A stretch of 64,000 nt of DNA from Streptomyces corallincola (GCF_019104725.1 NZ_JAHRXF010000009.1:100059-164058); one strand, 5' to 3'. Positions 53,955 through 63,501 are shown, counted from the first letter of the stretch. Notes: generated by a model not told the origin, from the letters alone. A program made the numbers and translations.

Positions 53955-54560
53955 ATGATCAACGGGCGCTCTGAGCGGGGCACGCCCCCGGTCGAACCCG
54001 TCACCCTCAAGATCCTGGTGGCCGGTGGGTTCGGCGCGGGCAAGACGACCCTCGTCGGCGCGGTCAGCGAGATCAGACCGCTGCGCACCGAGGAGTCGCT
54101 GACCGAGGCGGGCCGCCCGGTGGACGACCTCGGCGGCGTACCGGACAAGCGCACCACCACCGTGGCGATGGACTTCGGGCGGATCACCCTCCGCGAGGAC
54201 CTCGTGCTGTACCTGTTCGGGACGCCCGGCCAGGAACGCTTCTGGTTCATGTGGGACGAGCTGTCCGAGGGCGCGCTCGGCGCGGTGGTCCTCGCCGACA
54301 CCCGGCGCCTGGCGGACTGCTTCGCCGCCGTCGATTACTTCGAGCGGCGCGGCATCCCCTTCATCGTCGGCGTCAACTGCTTCGAAGGCACGGCCCGTTA
54401 CGCCACCGACAACGTCCGGCAGGCCCTCGACCTGGACGCCGACGTGCCGGTACTGCTGTGCGACGCCCGCGACCGCGAGTCGGTCAAGGAGATCCTCGTC
54501 GGCGTGGTCCGGCACGCGATGGAGCAGGCCGCGACCCGCCGTCGCGCCGTCACCACCTGA
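53955..54560 (+). CDS. cvnD: Conservon GTPase CvnD
   Basis: The 201-residue P-loop protein has GGFGAGKTT (Walker A, ~residue 16), LFGTPGQERFWFMWDEL (switch II), and GVNCFEG near the usual NKxD position. It is a small GTPase acting downstream of CvnABC. TGAGGA precedes the ATG. The Nudix gene begins 74 bases after the stop. Confidence 0.93.
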   Translation: MINGRSERGTPPVEPVTLKILVAGGFGAGKTTLVGAVSEIRPLRTEESLTEAGRPVDDLGGVPDKRTTTVAMDFGRITLREDLVLYLFGTPGQERFWFMWDELSEGALGAVVLADTRRLADCFAAVDYFERRGIPFIVGVNCFEGTARYATDNVRQALDLDADVPVLLCDARDRESVKEILVGVVRHAMEQAATRRRAVTT

Positions 54561-54622
54561 CCCCCCGCCCACCTGCCGGAACCCTTCACGGCTCCGCCCG
54601 GGAACGCCCCGCGCGCATCCGA

Positions 54623-54628
54623 TACAGT
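54623..54628 (+). promoter_or_regulatory. -10 box TACAGT, leaderless start of Nudix gene
   Basis: TACAGT ends six bases before the GTG at 54635. No ribosome site lies in between, so the message probably begins at the start codon. Confidence 0.5.
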
Positions 54629-54634
54629 CCGCGC

Positions 54635-55171
54635 GTGTCCGAAACTCAAGCCTCATCCGCCAACTCGGCCCGGGACTCGCACTGTTCGACCTGCGGTGCG
54701 TCCTACGGAACGGACGTCTCCGGCTGGCCGCGCACCTGCCCGGCCTGCGGCGCCGTCGCCTACCGCAACCCGCTGCCCGTCGCGGTCGCGCTCCAGCCGG
54801 TCTACGACGCCCAGGGCACCGCCCTCGTCGTGATCACCCGCACCATCGCCCCCGCGCGCGGCGGCGTCGCCCTGCCCGGCGGGTTCGTCGATCACCGCGA
54901 GGACTGGCGGCAGGCCGTCGTCCGCGAACTCCGCGAGGAGACCGGCATCGAGGCCGCCGCCCACGACGTCCGCCTCCTGGACGCCATGAGCTCCCCCGAC
55001 GGACACCTCCTCCTCTTCGGCTACCTCCCCGAACGCCCCGCCGAACACCTCCCCCCGTCCATCCCCACCGACGAGACCACCGGCTGGCAGCTCCTCCGCC
55101 GCCCGGAAGACCTCGCCTTCCCCCTCCACACGGCAGCGGTACGCGCCTGGTTCGAAGGGCGTTACCACTAG
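54635..55171 (+). CDS. Nudix hydrolase with N-terminal zinc ribbon
   Basis: The 178-residue protein has CSTCGAS...CPACGAV (residues ~17-45), a zinc ribbon, and a complete Nudix box GGFVDHREDWRQAVVRELREETGIE, with the required Glu residues (~89-113). It hydrolyses NDP-linked compounds; a zinc ribbon plus Nudix suggests an NADH or nucleotide-sugar pyrophosphatase-like role. The GTG start at 54635 matches the family N-terminus. Confidence 0.88.
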   Translation: MSETQASSANSARDSHCSTCGASYGTDVSGWPRTCPACGAVAYRNPLPVAVALQPVYDAQGTALVVITRTIAPARGGVALPGGFVDHREDWRQAVVRELREETGIEAAAHDVRLLDAMSSPDGHLLLFGYLPERPAEHLPPSIPTDETTGWQLLRRPEDLAFPLHTAAVRAWFEGRYH

Positions 55172-55184
55172 GACCAGGCCAACC

Positions 55185-55228
55185 GGCCGAGCCCCGGCGG
55201 CTGTTCGGCTCGGCCCCGACAGCCGCCG
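55185..55228. terminator. Competing hairpins between Nudix and GH31 genes
   Basis: GGCCGAGC (55185-55192) pairs with GCTCGGCC (55208-55215), while CGGCGGCTGT (55195-55204) pairs with ACAGCCGCCG (55219-55228). The two stems overlap and cannot form together. The position suits a shared terminator. Confidence 0.65.
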
Positions 55229-55237
55229 CTCACGTCC

Positions 55238-57562
55238 TCACCCCAACCCCCGCACCCGCACCGGCAGATCCACCTGACCGCCCTCGCGGGACACCACCAC
55301 CCGCGCGCCCGTGCGGCGGGCGGTGTAGCGCTCGATCTCCGGCTCGGCGGTGCCGTCGCCGGGGTCCCGGACCAGCAGGCCCGACCCGGTGCGGCCGGGT
55401 ACCGGTGCCCAGACCTCCAGCTCCGTCCCGCCGTCCGCCCCGCGTACCGGGAGCACCGAGCCCGCGCGGGCCAGCACCGGGATGCGGGAGACCGGCGCGT
55501 CCAGGGGGACATGTGCCGGACCCTCGTACATCTGTTCAGTGACGGTGTCGTACCAGTGCCCCCGAGGCAGCCGGACCGACCGGGTGACGGCGCCCGCTTC
55601 CAGCACCGGTGCCACCAGCAGGGCGTCGCCGAGCAGGAACGCGTCCCCGCACTCCCGAAGCGCCCGGTCCTCCGGCGCACCCCACCAGAGCGGGCGGACC
55701 CAGGGCGCCCCGGTGCGCCGGGCCAGGTGCGCCAGGGTCGTGAAGTACGGCAGCAGCCGACTCCGGCCCGCCAGCGCGGCCCGCGTGTGCTCCAGCACCC
55801 CGGCGCCGTACTCCCACGGCTCCCGCCCGTCGCCGTACGTACGGAACAGCGGGAGATACGCCCCGAGCTGGAGGCCCCGCAGATACAGCTCCGGCGACGA
55901 CGCGTCCCCGTACCCGCCGATGTCCGTCCCCGAGTACGGCACCCCGCACAGCCCGAGGCCCACGACCCGCGCCAGGGCCGCCCGCAACCCCGGCCAGCCG
56001 GGCACGGCCGGTGCCGACCAGACACCGCCGTACCGCTGGAGGCCCGCCCAGCCGGACCCGGAGACGACGAACGGCCGCTCGCCGGGCGCCGCGGCGCGCA
56101 GCCCCTCCCAGGCCGCCCGCGCCATGCACAGGGCGTAGAGGTTGTGCGCCGCGCGATGGTCGCCGCCGGACCCGTCCAGGTCGTGCCGGGCCGACCGGGG
56201 CAGCGTCCGCTCCCCGAACGCGCCGAACGACACCGGCTCGTCCAGCTCGTGCCGGACCCCCGCGAAACCCTGCGCCAGCCGCTCCCCGTACAGCTCGCCC
56301 CACCACCCCCGCACCCCGGCGGAGGTCAGGTCGGGAAACACCGACTCCCCGGCCGGGCCCTCCCCGCGCACCACCCGCCCGGCCGCGTCCCGCACGAACG
56401 CGTCCCGCGCCGCACCCCCGTCGAACACCGCGTCCCCCGGCAGCTCGGGCACCGCCGGAACCACGGGCGCCACCAGCCGCACACCCTGCCGACGCAGCTC
56501 CTCCGCCAGCACCGGCAGCTTCGGGAACCGCTCCCGGTCCACCGAGAACACCCGGCGCCCCGCCTGGAGCCCGCCGCCCAGATGCACGGCGTCCAGCGGA
56601 AGATCCCGCTCCACGTACCCGGCGACCGTCGCCCGCGCCGCGTCCTCCGTACCGAGTCCCGCCCCCGCGTGCTGGTGTCCCAGCGCCCAGCCGGGCGGCA
56701 GCGCGGGCGCCCCGGTCAGGGACGCCCAGGTCAGCAGGGTCCGCGCCGGTGTGCCCACCATCACCCAGCCGCGCAGCGGACCCCCGTCCATCCGTACCTC
56801 GCAGCGCCCCGCCCGGTCGTGCCCGGAGCCCGCGCCCTCCTCGCCCTCCCACAACGTCACCGTGCCGTCCCAGGAGGTGTCGTGGAACACCAGATGCGCC
56901 GCCGCGTCGGCCACCACGAACTGCACCGGCATGGTCAGCGCGGCGGCCCCCGGCGTCGTGTCCAGACCGTCGTTCCACAGCCGGTACACCCCGTCCCGCA
57001 GCCGCGGCCCCGCCGCCCGCGCGCCCAGCCCGAAGAACCGCGCGTCCGCCGCCACCTCCGACCGCTGCATCCAGCGCGCCCGGCCGCCCCCGACCGGCTC
57101 CCACCAGCGCGGCGGCAGATCCCGGCGCAGCAGCACCCCGCCGGGCGTCCGTATCTCCAGCGCGCCGTGCCGGGAGACGGCCACCGTCACCCGCTCCGCC
57201 ACCACCCGCCAGCCGCCGTCCTTGTCCGGCTCCAGCACGGCACGCGGGTCCGGCTCGGGACAGCCCCCGGCCAGCGCGTACGACGGCAGCTGCGCGGCCC
57301 CGTCCCAGCCCCAGAACACCGCACCGTTGACGGCCACCGATATCCGCAGCTCCGAGCGCGCGAACCGCACCACACCACCACCCGGACCCGGCTCCGCCCC
57401 GCTCACCGCACCCGGCACCCGCGCCCGCTCCGCACCGCGCGGCGGCAGCGCGGCGGCGTCGAGCCGCCGCCTGTGCCACGCCGTCCTCACCGACCGCCAA
57501 CCCCGCGCCGTCCCACCCGGACCGACCCCACTCACCGAACGCATCAGGCCACGACCGTCCAT
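55238..57562 (-). CDS. GH31-family protein, probably catalytically dead
   Basis: The 774-residue protein follows the whole GH31 fold, from an N-terminal beta-sandwich (~1-250) and barrel to C-terminal beta-domains. The barrel signature sites are altered. The nucleophile motif (usual DMNEP) reads HELDEP, with Glu439 at the Asp position. The acid/base motif (usual WTGD) reads WSAP, with Pro518 at the Asp position. The substrate-site motif (usual WLDID) reads HLGGGLQ. Nearby structural motifs such as GVPYSGTDIGGY and RTYGDGREPWEY are kept. The ATG at 57562 follows CAGGG by nine bases. Confidence 0.85.
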   Translation of the reverse strand: MDGRGLMRSVSGVGPGGTARGWRSVRTAWHRRRLDAAALPPRGAERARVPGAVSGAEPGPGGGVVRFARSELRISVAVNGAVFWGWDGAAQLPSYALAGGCPEPDPRAVLEPDKDGGWRVVAERVTVAVSRHGALEIRTPGGVLLRRDLPPRWWEPVGGGRARWMQRSEVAADARFFGLGARAAGPRLRDGVYRLWNDGLDTTPGAAALTMPVQFVVADAAAHLVFHDTSWDGTVTLWEGEEGAGSGHDRAGRCEVRMDGGPLRGWVMVGTPARTLLTWASLTGAPALPPGWALGHQHAGAGLGTEDAARATVAGYVERDLPLDAVHLGGGLQAGRRVFSVDRERFPKLPVLAEELRRQGVRLVAPVVPAVPELPGDAVFDGGAARDAFVRDAAGRVVRGEGPAGESVFPDLTSAGVRGWWGELYGERLAQGFAGVRHELDEPVSFGAFGERTLPRSARHDLDGSGGDHRAAHNLYALCMARAAWEGLRAAAPGERPFVVSGSGWAGLQRYGGVWSAPAVPGWPGLRAALARVVGLGLCGVPYSGTDIGGYGDASSPELYLRGLQLGAYLPLFRTYGDGREPWEYGAGVLEHTRAALAGRSRLLPYFTTLAHLARRTGAPWVRPLWWGAPEDRALRECGDAFLLGDALLVAPVLEAGAVTRSVRLPRGHWYDTVTEQMYEGPAHVPLDAPVSRIPVLARAGSVLPVRGADGGTELEVWAPVPGRTGSGLLVRDPGDGTAEPEIERYTARRTGARVVVSREGGQVDLPVRVRGLG

Positions 57563-57777
57563 GCTGCTCACCCTGCCACTGACCGCCCCACCAGGACGTC
57601 TCGTTCAACTTCCGTTCACCCATGCCGGGACCACATCTCCGTGACACGGATTATGTGCGGCGCACCCTGGCACTGAAGTCGATCACATGGCATCGTCCCT
57701 GTCAGCCGCGTCGCGCGCACCACCCCAGCCCGTGCGCGGACGACGCACACCAAGCGCACAGCACGGGAGCCGCCCCC

Positions 57778-59745
57778 ATGTCCACCGCGAACCCCCAGCC
57801 GCTCTGGCGGCCCGCCCCCGAGCGGATCGCCGAGGCCCGCGTCACCGCCTTCCAGGCATGGGCCGCCACCCACCACGGCGCCCCCGCGGACGGCGGCTAC
57901 CCCGCCCTGCACCAGTGGTCCGTGGACCACCTGGACACCTTCTGGGCAGCCCTCACCGAGTGGTTCGACGTACGGTTCGCCACCCCGCCCGAGCGCGTCC
58001 TCGGCGACCGCGCCATGCCCGGCGCCCAGTGGTTCCCCGGCGCCACCCTCAACTACGCCGAGCGCGCCCTGCGGGCCGCCGCCGACCGCGCCGACGAACC
58101 CGCCCTGCTCTGCGTGGACGAGACCGGGGAACCCCGCCCGGTCGGCTGGCGCGAGCTGCGCCGCCGGGTCGGCTCCCTCGCCGCCGAACTGCGCGCCCTC
58201 GGCGTCCGCCCCGGCGACCGGGTCAGCGGCTACCTGCCGAACATCCCCGAGGCCGTCGTCGCCCTGCTCGCCACCGCCGCCGTCGGCGGCGTGTGGACCT
58301 CCTGCGCGCCCGACTTCGGCGCCCGCAGCGTCCTGGACCGCTTCCAGCAGGTCGAACCGGTCGTCCTGTTCACCGTGGACGGCTACCGCTACGGCGGCAA
58401 GGAGCACGACCGCCGCGACACCGTCGCCGAACTCCGCCGCGAACTGCCCACCGTGCGCGCCGTCGTGCACATCCCGCTGCTCGGCACCGACGCCCCCGAG
58501 GGCGCCCTCGACTGGGCCGCGCTGACCGCCGCCGACACCGAGCCCGTCTTCGAACAGGTGCCCTTCGACCACCCGCTCTGGGTGCTGTACTCCTCCGGCA
58601 CCACCGGCCTGCCAAAGGCCATCGTCCAGTCCCAGGGCGGCATCCTCGTCGAACACCTCAAGCAGCTCGGCCTGCACTGCGACCTCGGCCCCGATGACCG
58701 CTTCTTCTGGTACACCTCCACCGGCTGGATGATGTGGAACTTCCTCGTCTCCGGCCTGCTCACGGGGACGACGATCGTCCTCTACGACGGCAGCCCCGGC
58801 TTCCCCGGCACCGGCGCCCAGTGGCGGATCGCCGAACGCACCGGCGCCACCCTCTTCGGCACCTCCGCCGCCTACGTCATGGCCTGCCGCAAGGCGGGTG
58901 TCCACCCGGCCCGCGACCACGACCTCTCCCGCGTGAAGTGCGTCGCCACCACCGGCTCCCCGCTGCCCCCGGACGGCTTCCGCTGGCTGCACGACGAGGT
59001 CCGCGCCGACCTGTGGATCGCCTCCGTCAGCGGCGGCACCGACGTCTGCTCCTGCTTCGCCGGAGCCGTCCCCACCCTCCCCGTGTACACCGGCGAACTC
59101 CAGGCCCCCGGCCTCGGCACCGACCTCCAGGCATGGGACCCCAGCGGCAGGCCCGTCACGGACGAGGTGGGCGAACTGGTCGTCACCAACCCCATGCCGT
59201 CCATGCCGATCCGCTTCTGGAACGACCCCGACGGCAGCCGCTACCACGACAGCTACTTCGACACCTACCCCGGCGTCTGGCGGCACGGCGACTGGATCAC
59301 CCTCACCTCACGCGGCACCGTGATCATCCACGGCCGCTCCGACTCCACCCTCAACCGGCAGGGCGTCCGCATGGGCTCCGCCGACATCTACGAGGTCGTC
59401 GAACGGCTCCCCGAGATCAAGGAGTCCCTGGTCGTCGGCGTCGAACAACCCGACGGCGGCTACTGGATGCCCCTCTTCGTCCAGCTCACCCCCGGCACCA
59501 CCCTGGACGACGCCCTCCTGGCCCACATCAAGCAGGCCATCCGCACCCAGCTCTCCCCACGCCACGTGCCCGACGAGGTCATCGAAGTCCCCGCCGTCCC
59601 CCACACCCTCACCGGCAAGCGCATCGAGGTCCCCGTCAAACGCCTCCTCCAGGGCACCCCGCTGGAGAAGGCCGTCAACCCCGGCTCCATCGACAACCTC
59701 TCCCTCCTCGCCTTCTACGAACAACTGGGGCGCGAACGCCGCTGA
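57778..59745 (+). CDS. aacS: Acetoacetyl-CoA synthetase
   Basis: The 655-residue acyl-adenylating enzyme has SSGTTGLPKAIVQSQGG (P-loop-like, ~residue 275), FFWYTSTGWMMWNF, and the A10 lysine motif LTGKRIEVPVKRLLQG near 615. The acetoacetate-type C-terminus and length distinguish it from acetyl-CoA synthetase. It activates acetoacetate for lipid or polyketide metabolism; in S. lividans it is controlled by lysine acetylation. The ATG is divergent from the GH31 gene across 215 bases. Confidence 0.92.
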   Translation: MSTANPQPLWRPAPERIAEARVTAFQAWAATHHGAPADGGYPALHQWSVDHLDTFWAALTEWFDVRFATPPERVLGDRAMPGAQWFPGATLNYAERALRAAADRADEPALLCVDETGEPRPVGWRELRRRVGSLAAELRALGVRPGDRVSGYLPNIPEAVVALLATAAVGGVWTSCAPDFGARSVLDRFQQVEPVVLFTVDGYRYGGKEHDRRDTVAELRRELPTVRAVVHIPLLGTDAPEGALDWAALTAADTEPVFEQVPFDHPLWVLYSSGTTGLPKAIVQSQGGILVEHLKQLGLHCDLGPDDRFFWYTSTGWMMWNFLVSGLLTGTTIVLYDGSPGFPGTGAQWRIAERTGATLFGTSAAYVMACRKAGVHPARDHDLSRVKCVATTGSPLPPDGFRWLHDEVRADLWIASVSGGTDVCSCFAGAVPTLPVYTGELQAPGLGTDLQAWDPSGRPVTDEVGELVVTNPMPSMPIRFWNDPDGSRYHDSYFDTYPGVWRHGDWITLTSRGTVIIHGRSDSTLNRQGVRMGSADIYEVVERLPEIKESLVVGVEQPDGGYWMPLFVQLTPGTTLDDALLAHIKQAIRTQLSPRHVPDEVIEVPAVPHTLTGKRIEVPVKRLLQGTPLEKAVNPGSIDNLSLLAFYEQLGRERR

Positions 59746-59754
59746 CACCGGGGG

Positions 59755-59789
59755 CAGGGCTGTCCCCGTGACGGGCGGGGGCAGCCCTG
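59755..59789 (+). terminator. Hairpin terminator after aacS
   Basis: CAGGGCTG pairs with CAGCCCTG and the inner CCCC with GGGG, with one wobble position, directly after the aacS stop. Confidence 0.75.
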
Positions 59790-59875
59790 TCGCGGGAGAC
59801 ACCGGGCGGGGAGTCGTCCGTGGGACTCCCGGCTGGGAGCGGGCGTTCGGAAGGGGATCAGCCGGGTCCGACCGC

Positions 59876-60187
59876 TCACCCCCCGTACGTGGCCTCCGAA
59901 TCGCCCAGCACCGCCGCGAAGTCCGAGGCCAGCCGCACCGCCGCGGAGGGCTCCAGCTCCGACACCGAGATCCTCACCCCCGGCGCCGACTCCAGCCGGA
60001 ACCGTGCCCCGGCCGCGATCCACCAGCCGTACGACCGCAGCCCGTTGACCACCGCCGACTCGTCCCGCACCGGCACCCACAGATTCATTCGCCTCGCCCA
60101 GGCCGCCCAGCGCTCCCTCGGCCCACTCGCCGTCACCGCCGCCCTCGCCACCGGCCCCCTCGGCTGGACCGCCTTCGGCACCGCCAT
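59876..60187 (-). pseudogene. C-terminal remnant of a MocR-like aminotransferase
   Basis: The readable 103 residues end in MNLWVPVRDESAVVNGL, GWWIAAGARFRLESAPGVRI and SELEPSAAVRLASDF, matching the last ~80 residues of GntR/aminotransferase fusions. The upstream bases to the next gene (60308) do not continue the family in any frame, and a plus-strand gene starts there. It is therefore most likely a remnant, although a short ATG-started frame at 60187 is open. Confidence 0.6.
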
Positions 60188-60307
60188 TGCCCTGACCTGC
60201 GGAATCCAGCACCGGCTCGTCCGCGACCGAATCCACCGGACCCCATTGTCAGTGGCTTCGGTTACGGTGAGTGAGCATTGATCGACCGCGCACACATGGG
60301 GGAAAAC

Positions 60308-61201
60308 ATGGCGCACACCGACCAGCGGACCCTGCGACGCTTCCTGCGCCGCGAGATCGCCGGCACCATCGGCCTGCTCACCGACGACCACGACTTCCAG
60401 GCCATGCGGCGCTACCGCGCCTTCGACCTCGACGACCACACCGCCTACCTACGGCAGATCGAGGCCCTGCTCATGAGCCGCGCCGCGCTCGGCAGCCACA
60501 CCACCGTCGCCCTCTTCGACCCCGAGGAGTACGCCGAGTTCTGTACCGCCGCCGGTCTCGACCCCGAGACCCGGTCCAGCCGCACCCGCTTCACCGCCGA
60601 ACTCGCCGCCACCGGCGCGACCCTCCCCTACGACGGCCGCCCCCTGAGCACCCTGCTCCCCGCCCTCGTGGACGAAGCCGTCCGCCAGGCCACCTGGGAA
60701 TACGCGGGCACCCTGCTCGCCCGCCTCGGACCCTGCCCCACCTGCGGCGAGGACATCGGCCGCGCCGCCCACACCCGGGCCGCCCTGCTCCTCACCCACA
60801 TCCTCGACACCGCACCGCCCGGCGCCCGCCACCTCGTCTGCACCGTCTCCGGACCGCCCGAGACCCTCATCGCGGACCTGCACGCCGACGAGAACACCAC
60901 CGACCCCCGCCAACTCGACGAGACCGAACTCCTCGAATTCACCAGCGTCCTCGCCGTCGGCCTCGCCACCCACAGCCCCGGCGGACTCGTCATGCGGATC
61001 ACCGCACCACCCGCACCCGACCGCGTCCACGGCTGGCGCCTGCGCACCGGCCACCTCGAACCCCTCACCGCCGCCGAGGTGTTCGACGCCTACTGCACCG
61101 ACGTCGAGACCGGCGAACCCATCGCCCCGGAACCCGGAGTGGACTACTGCGCCCCACCCGACCTCGACGGCGAACGCGGCCCCACCCACGGCCACCACTG
61201 A
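60308..61201 (+). CDS. Uncharacterised 297-residue protein with a CPTC motif
   Basis: The protein starts MAHTDQRTLRRFLRREIAG and is mainly helical, with RLGPCPTCGEDIG (~residue 146) as a possible zinc-binding knuckle. No domain recognised. The ATG at 60308 is chosen because GGGGGAA lies just upstream; ATG 60296 and TTG 60278 are alternatives. It converges on ptsI with a hairpin between. Confidence 0.7.
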   Translation: MAHTDQRTLRRFLRREIAGTIGLLTDDHDFQAMRRYRAFDLDDHTAYLRQIEALLMSRAALGSHTTVALFDPEEYAEFCTAAGLDPETRSSRTRFTAELAATGATLPYDGRPLSTLLPALVDEAVRQATWEYAGTLLARLGPCPTCGEDIGRAAHTRAALLLTHILDTAPPGARHLVCTVSGPPETLIADLHADENTTDPRQLDETELLEFTSVLAVGLATHSPGGLVMRITAPPAPDRVHGWRLRTGHLEPLTAAEVFDAYCTDVETGEPIAPEPGVDYCAPPDLDGERGPTHGHH

Positions 61202-61218
61202 CCACGCCCCCACGGCGA

Positions 61219-61247
61219 AGGGCGCCCCGCACCCGGCGGGACGCCCT
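61219..61247. terminator. Hairpin between convergent genes
   Basis: AGGGCG-C-CCCGC pairs with GCGGG-A-CGCCCT across a five-base loop, with one internal mismatch, between the uncharacterised gene and ptsI. Confidence 0.65.
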
Positions 61248-61280
61248 CCGCACCGGCGGACCCCCAAGGCCCGCCCCCAC

Positions 61281-62951
61281 CTACTCGCCCGACAGCACCG
61301 CCTGAGCGGCGGCCCGCGCCTCCTCCGCACTGTCCGCCGCCCGAGCGGCCGACGCGGCCCGCTCGCACTGCGCCAGCGTGTGCTTCGCCAGCGTCGCCCG
61401 CACATAAGGGATCGACGCCGCACCCATCGACAAGGAGGTGACCCCCAGACCCGTCAGCACACACGCCAGCAACGGGTCCGACGCGGCCTCACCGCACACC
61501 CCGCAACTCTTGCCCTCGGCCCCCGCCGCCTCGGCCGCCAGCGCCACCAGATCCAGCAGCGCGGGCTGCCACGGATCCTGATACCGCGACACCGCGCCCA
61601 CCTGCCGGTCCGCGGCGAACGTGTACTGCGCCAGATCATTCGTGCCCAGCGAAAGGAACTCGACCTCCTGGAGGATCGACCGCGCCCTGAGCGCCGCCGA
61701 CGGAATCTCCACCATCGCACCGAACTTCGCCCGCAGCCCCGCCTCCCGGCACGCCTCCGCGAACGCCCGCGCGTCCGCGCGGTCCGCCACCATCGGCGCC
61801 ATGACCTCCAGATACACCGGCAGCCCGTCCGCCGCGGCGGCCAGCGCCGACAACTGCGCCCGCAGCACGTCGGGATGGTCCAGCAGCGACCGCAGGCCCC
61901 GGACACCGAGCGCGGGGTTGGGCTCGTCGGAGGGGGTCAGGAACCCCAACGGCTTGTCCGCACCCGCGTCCAGCACGCGCACGACCACGCGCCCCTCGGG
62001 AAAGGCCTCCAGCACCTCGCGGTACACGGCCGTCTGCTTCTCCTCGGACGGGGCCCGCGAGCCGTCCTCCAGAAAGAGGAACTCGGTACGGAACAGCCCG
62101 ACCCCCTCCGCCCCCGCCTCCACGGCGGCAGGCACATCACCCGGACCGCCCACATTCGCCAGCAGCGGCACCTTGTGCCCGTCGGCCGTCGCACCCGGCC
62201 CCGTCGAAGCGGCCAGCGCCGCCCGCCGCTCGGCCGCGGCCGACTCCAGCCGCTCCCTGCTCTCCTCACTCGGCTCCACGAACACCTCCCCGGTGCTCCC
62301 GTCCACCGCCACGACCGTGCCCTCACCCAACTCGCCCGCACCCGGCAGCGCCACGACCGCCGGAACCCCCAGCGCCCGCGCCAGGATCGCGCTGTGACTG
62401 GTCGGGCCGCCCTCCTCGGTCACGAACCCGAGCACCAGCGACGGATCGAGCAACGCGGTGTCGGCGGGCGCCAGATCCCGCGCCACCAGCACGAAGGGAC
62501 GCTCACTGTCCGGCACCCCCGGCATCGGTACGCCCAGCAGCCGCGCCACGATCCGGTTGCGCACGTCGTCCAAATCGGCCACCCGCCCGGCCAGATACTC
62601 CCCGGCCCCGGCCAGCAGCTCCCGGTACGAGGCGAACGCGTCGTACACCGCGCGCTCCGCCGTGCTCCCGACCGCGATGCGCCGCTCCACGTCGGCCATC
62701 AGCTCGGGGTCCTGCGCCATCATGGCCTGCGCCTCCAGCACGGCCTGCGCCTCACCCCCCGCCAGATTGCCGCGCGCCATCAGATCGGCCGCCACCGCCT
62801 CCACGGCCTGCCGCGCCCGTCCCTGCTCCCGCCCCGCGTCCTCCGCCGGGATCTGCTTGGCCGGTGGTTCGAGCACCGCCGTCCCCATGTGCCGTACCTC
62901 GCCGATCGCCACCCCGTGGCTCACGCCGACGCCCCGCAGCGTTGTCTCCAT
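61281..62951 (-). CDS. ptsI: PTS enzyme I
   Basis: The 556-residue protein has the phospho-histidine domain EEGGPTSHSAILARALG (~residue 183), the PEP-binding GLFRTEFLF region and SLGTNDLAQYTFAADR. It transfers phosphate from PEP to HPr in sugar uptake, chiefly GlcNAc in Streptomyces. The ATG at 62951 follows GAAGGAC. It is 100 bases downstream of crr and likely shares its DasR-controlled promoter. Confidence 0.96.
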   Translation of the reverse strand: METTLRGVGVSHGVAIGEVRHMGTAVLEPPAKQIPAEDAGREQGRARQAVEAVAADLMARGNLAGGEAQAVLEAQAMMAQDPELMADVERRIAVGSTAERAVYDAFASYRELLAGAGEYLAGRVADLDDVRNRIVARLLGVPMPGVPDSERPFVLVARDLAPADTALLDPSLVLGFVTEEGGPTSHSAILARALGVPAVVALPGAGELGEGTVVAVDGSTGEVFVEPSEESRERLESAAAERRAALAASTGPGATADGHKVPLLANVGGPGDVPAAVEAGAEGVGLFRTEFLFLEDGSRAPSEEKQTAVYREVLEAFPEGRVVVRVLDAGADKPLGFLTPSDEPNPALGVRGLRSLLDHPDVLRAQLSALAAAADGLPVYLEVMAPMVADRADARAFAEACREAGLRAKFGAMVEIPSAALRARSILQEVEFLSLGTNDLAQYTFAADRQVGAVSRYQDPWQPALLDLVALAAEAAGAEGKSCGVCGEAASDPLLACVLTGLGVTSLSMGAASIPYVRATLAKHTLAQCERAASAARAADSAEEARAAAQAVLSGE

Positions 62952-63051
62952 CGTGTCCTTCTCCAGGTGCGCGGCTGCCGCAGCCGCTCTGTACGTACCG
63001 TCCACCGTCGCGCGGGACGGCGCTGTGCCGAGTTCCGGCGGAAGAGAGAGG

Positions 63052-63501
63052 TCAGCTCCAGGAGAAGAGAAGGTCCCCGGTCTTCACGTCCCCGCTCTCC
63101 CGCAGCTCGTCCAGCGCCTCGGCCGATGCGTCCAGCGCGACCACGGGGCACACCGGCGACTTACCGGCCGCCTCCACCGCAGCGGGGTCCCACCGGACGA
63201 CACCCTGACCGCGGGTCACGGTGTCCCCCTTGTTCACCAGCAGCGCGAACCCCTCGCCGTTGAGCTGAACGGTGTCGATCCCGAGGTGGGTGAGGACACC
63301 GTGACCCTCGGCACCGACCACCACGAAGGCGTGCGGATGGAGGGAGACGACGACGCCGTCCAGCGGGGCAACGGCCTCGGACGGCTCGCGCACCGGGTCG
63401 ATGGCGGTGCCGGGCCCGACCATCGCGCCGGAGAAGACCGGGTCCGGCACGTCGGCCAGTCCGATGGCGCGTCCGGAGAGAGGGGACGTCACGGTGGTCA
63501 T
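63052..63501 (-). CDS. crr: PTS enzyme IIA of the glucose/GlcNAc type
   Basis: The 149-residue protein has the EIIA-Crr features SLHPHAFVVVG and GHGVLTHLGIDTVQLNGEGF, whose second region holds the phosphorylated His. It takes phosphate from HPr and donates it to membrane permeases such as NagE2-type IIC/IIB proteins. GGGAGG precedes the ATG. A perfect dre palindrome overlaps its promoter ~110 bases upstream. ptsI follows. Confidence 0.96.
   Translation of the reverse strand: MTTVTSPLSGRAIGLADVPDPVFSGAMVGPGTAIDPVREPSEAVAPLDGVVVSLHPHAFVVVGAEGHGVLTHLGIDTVQLNGEGFALLVNKGDTVTRGQGVVRWDPAAVEAAGKSPVCPVVALDASAEALDELRESGDVKTGDLLFSWS

Noticed and set aside
59820..60281. Rightward 153-codon frame over the aminotransferase remnant
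   Set aside because: The opposite strand carries clear aminotransferase sequence; the plus frame is its shadow.
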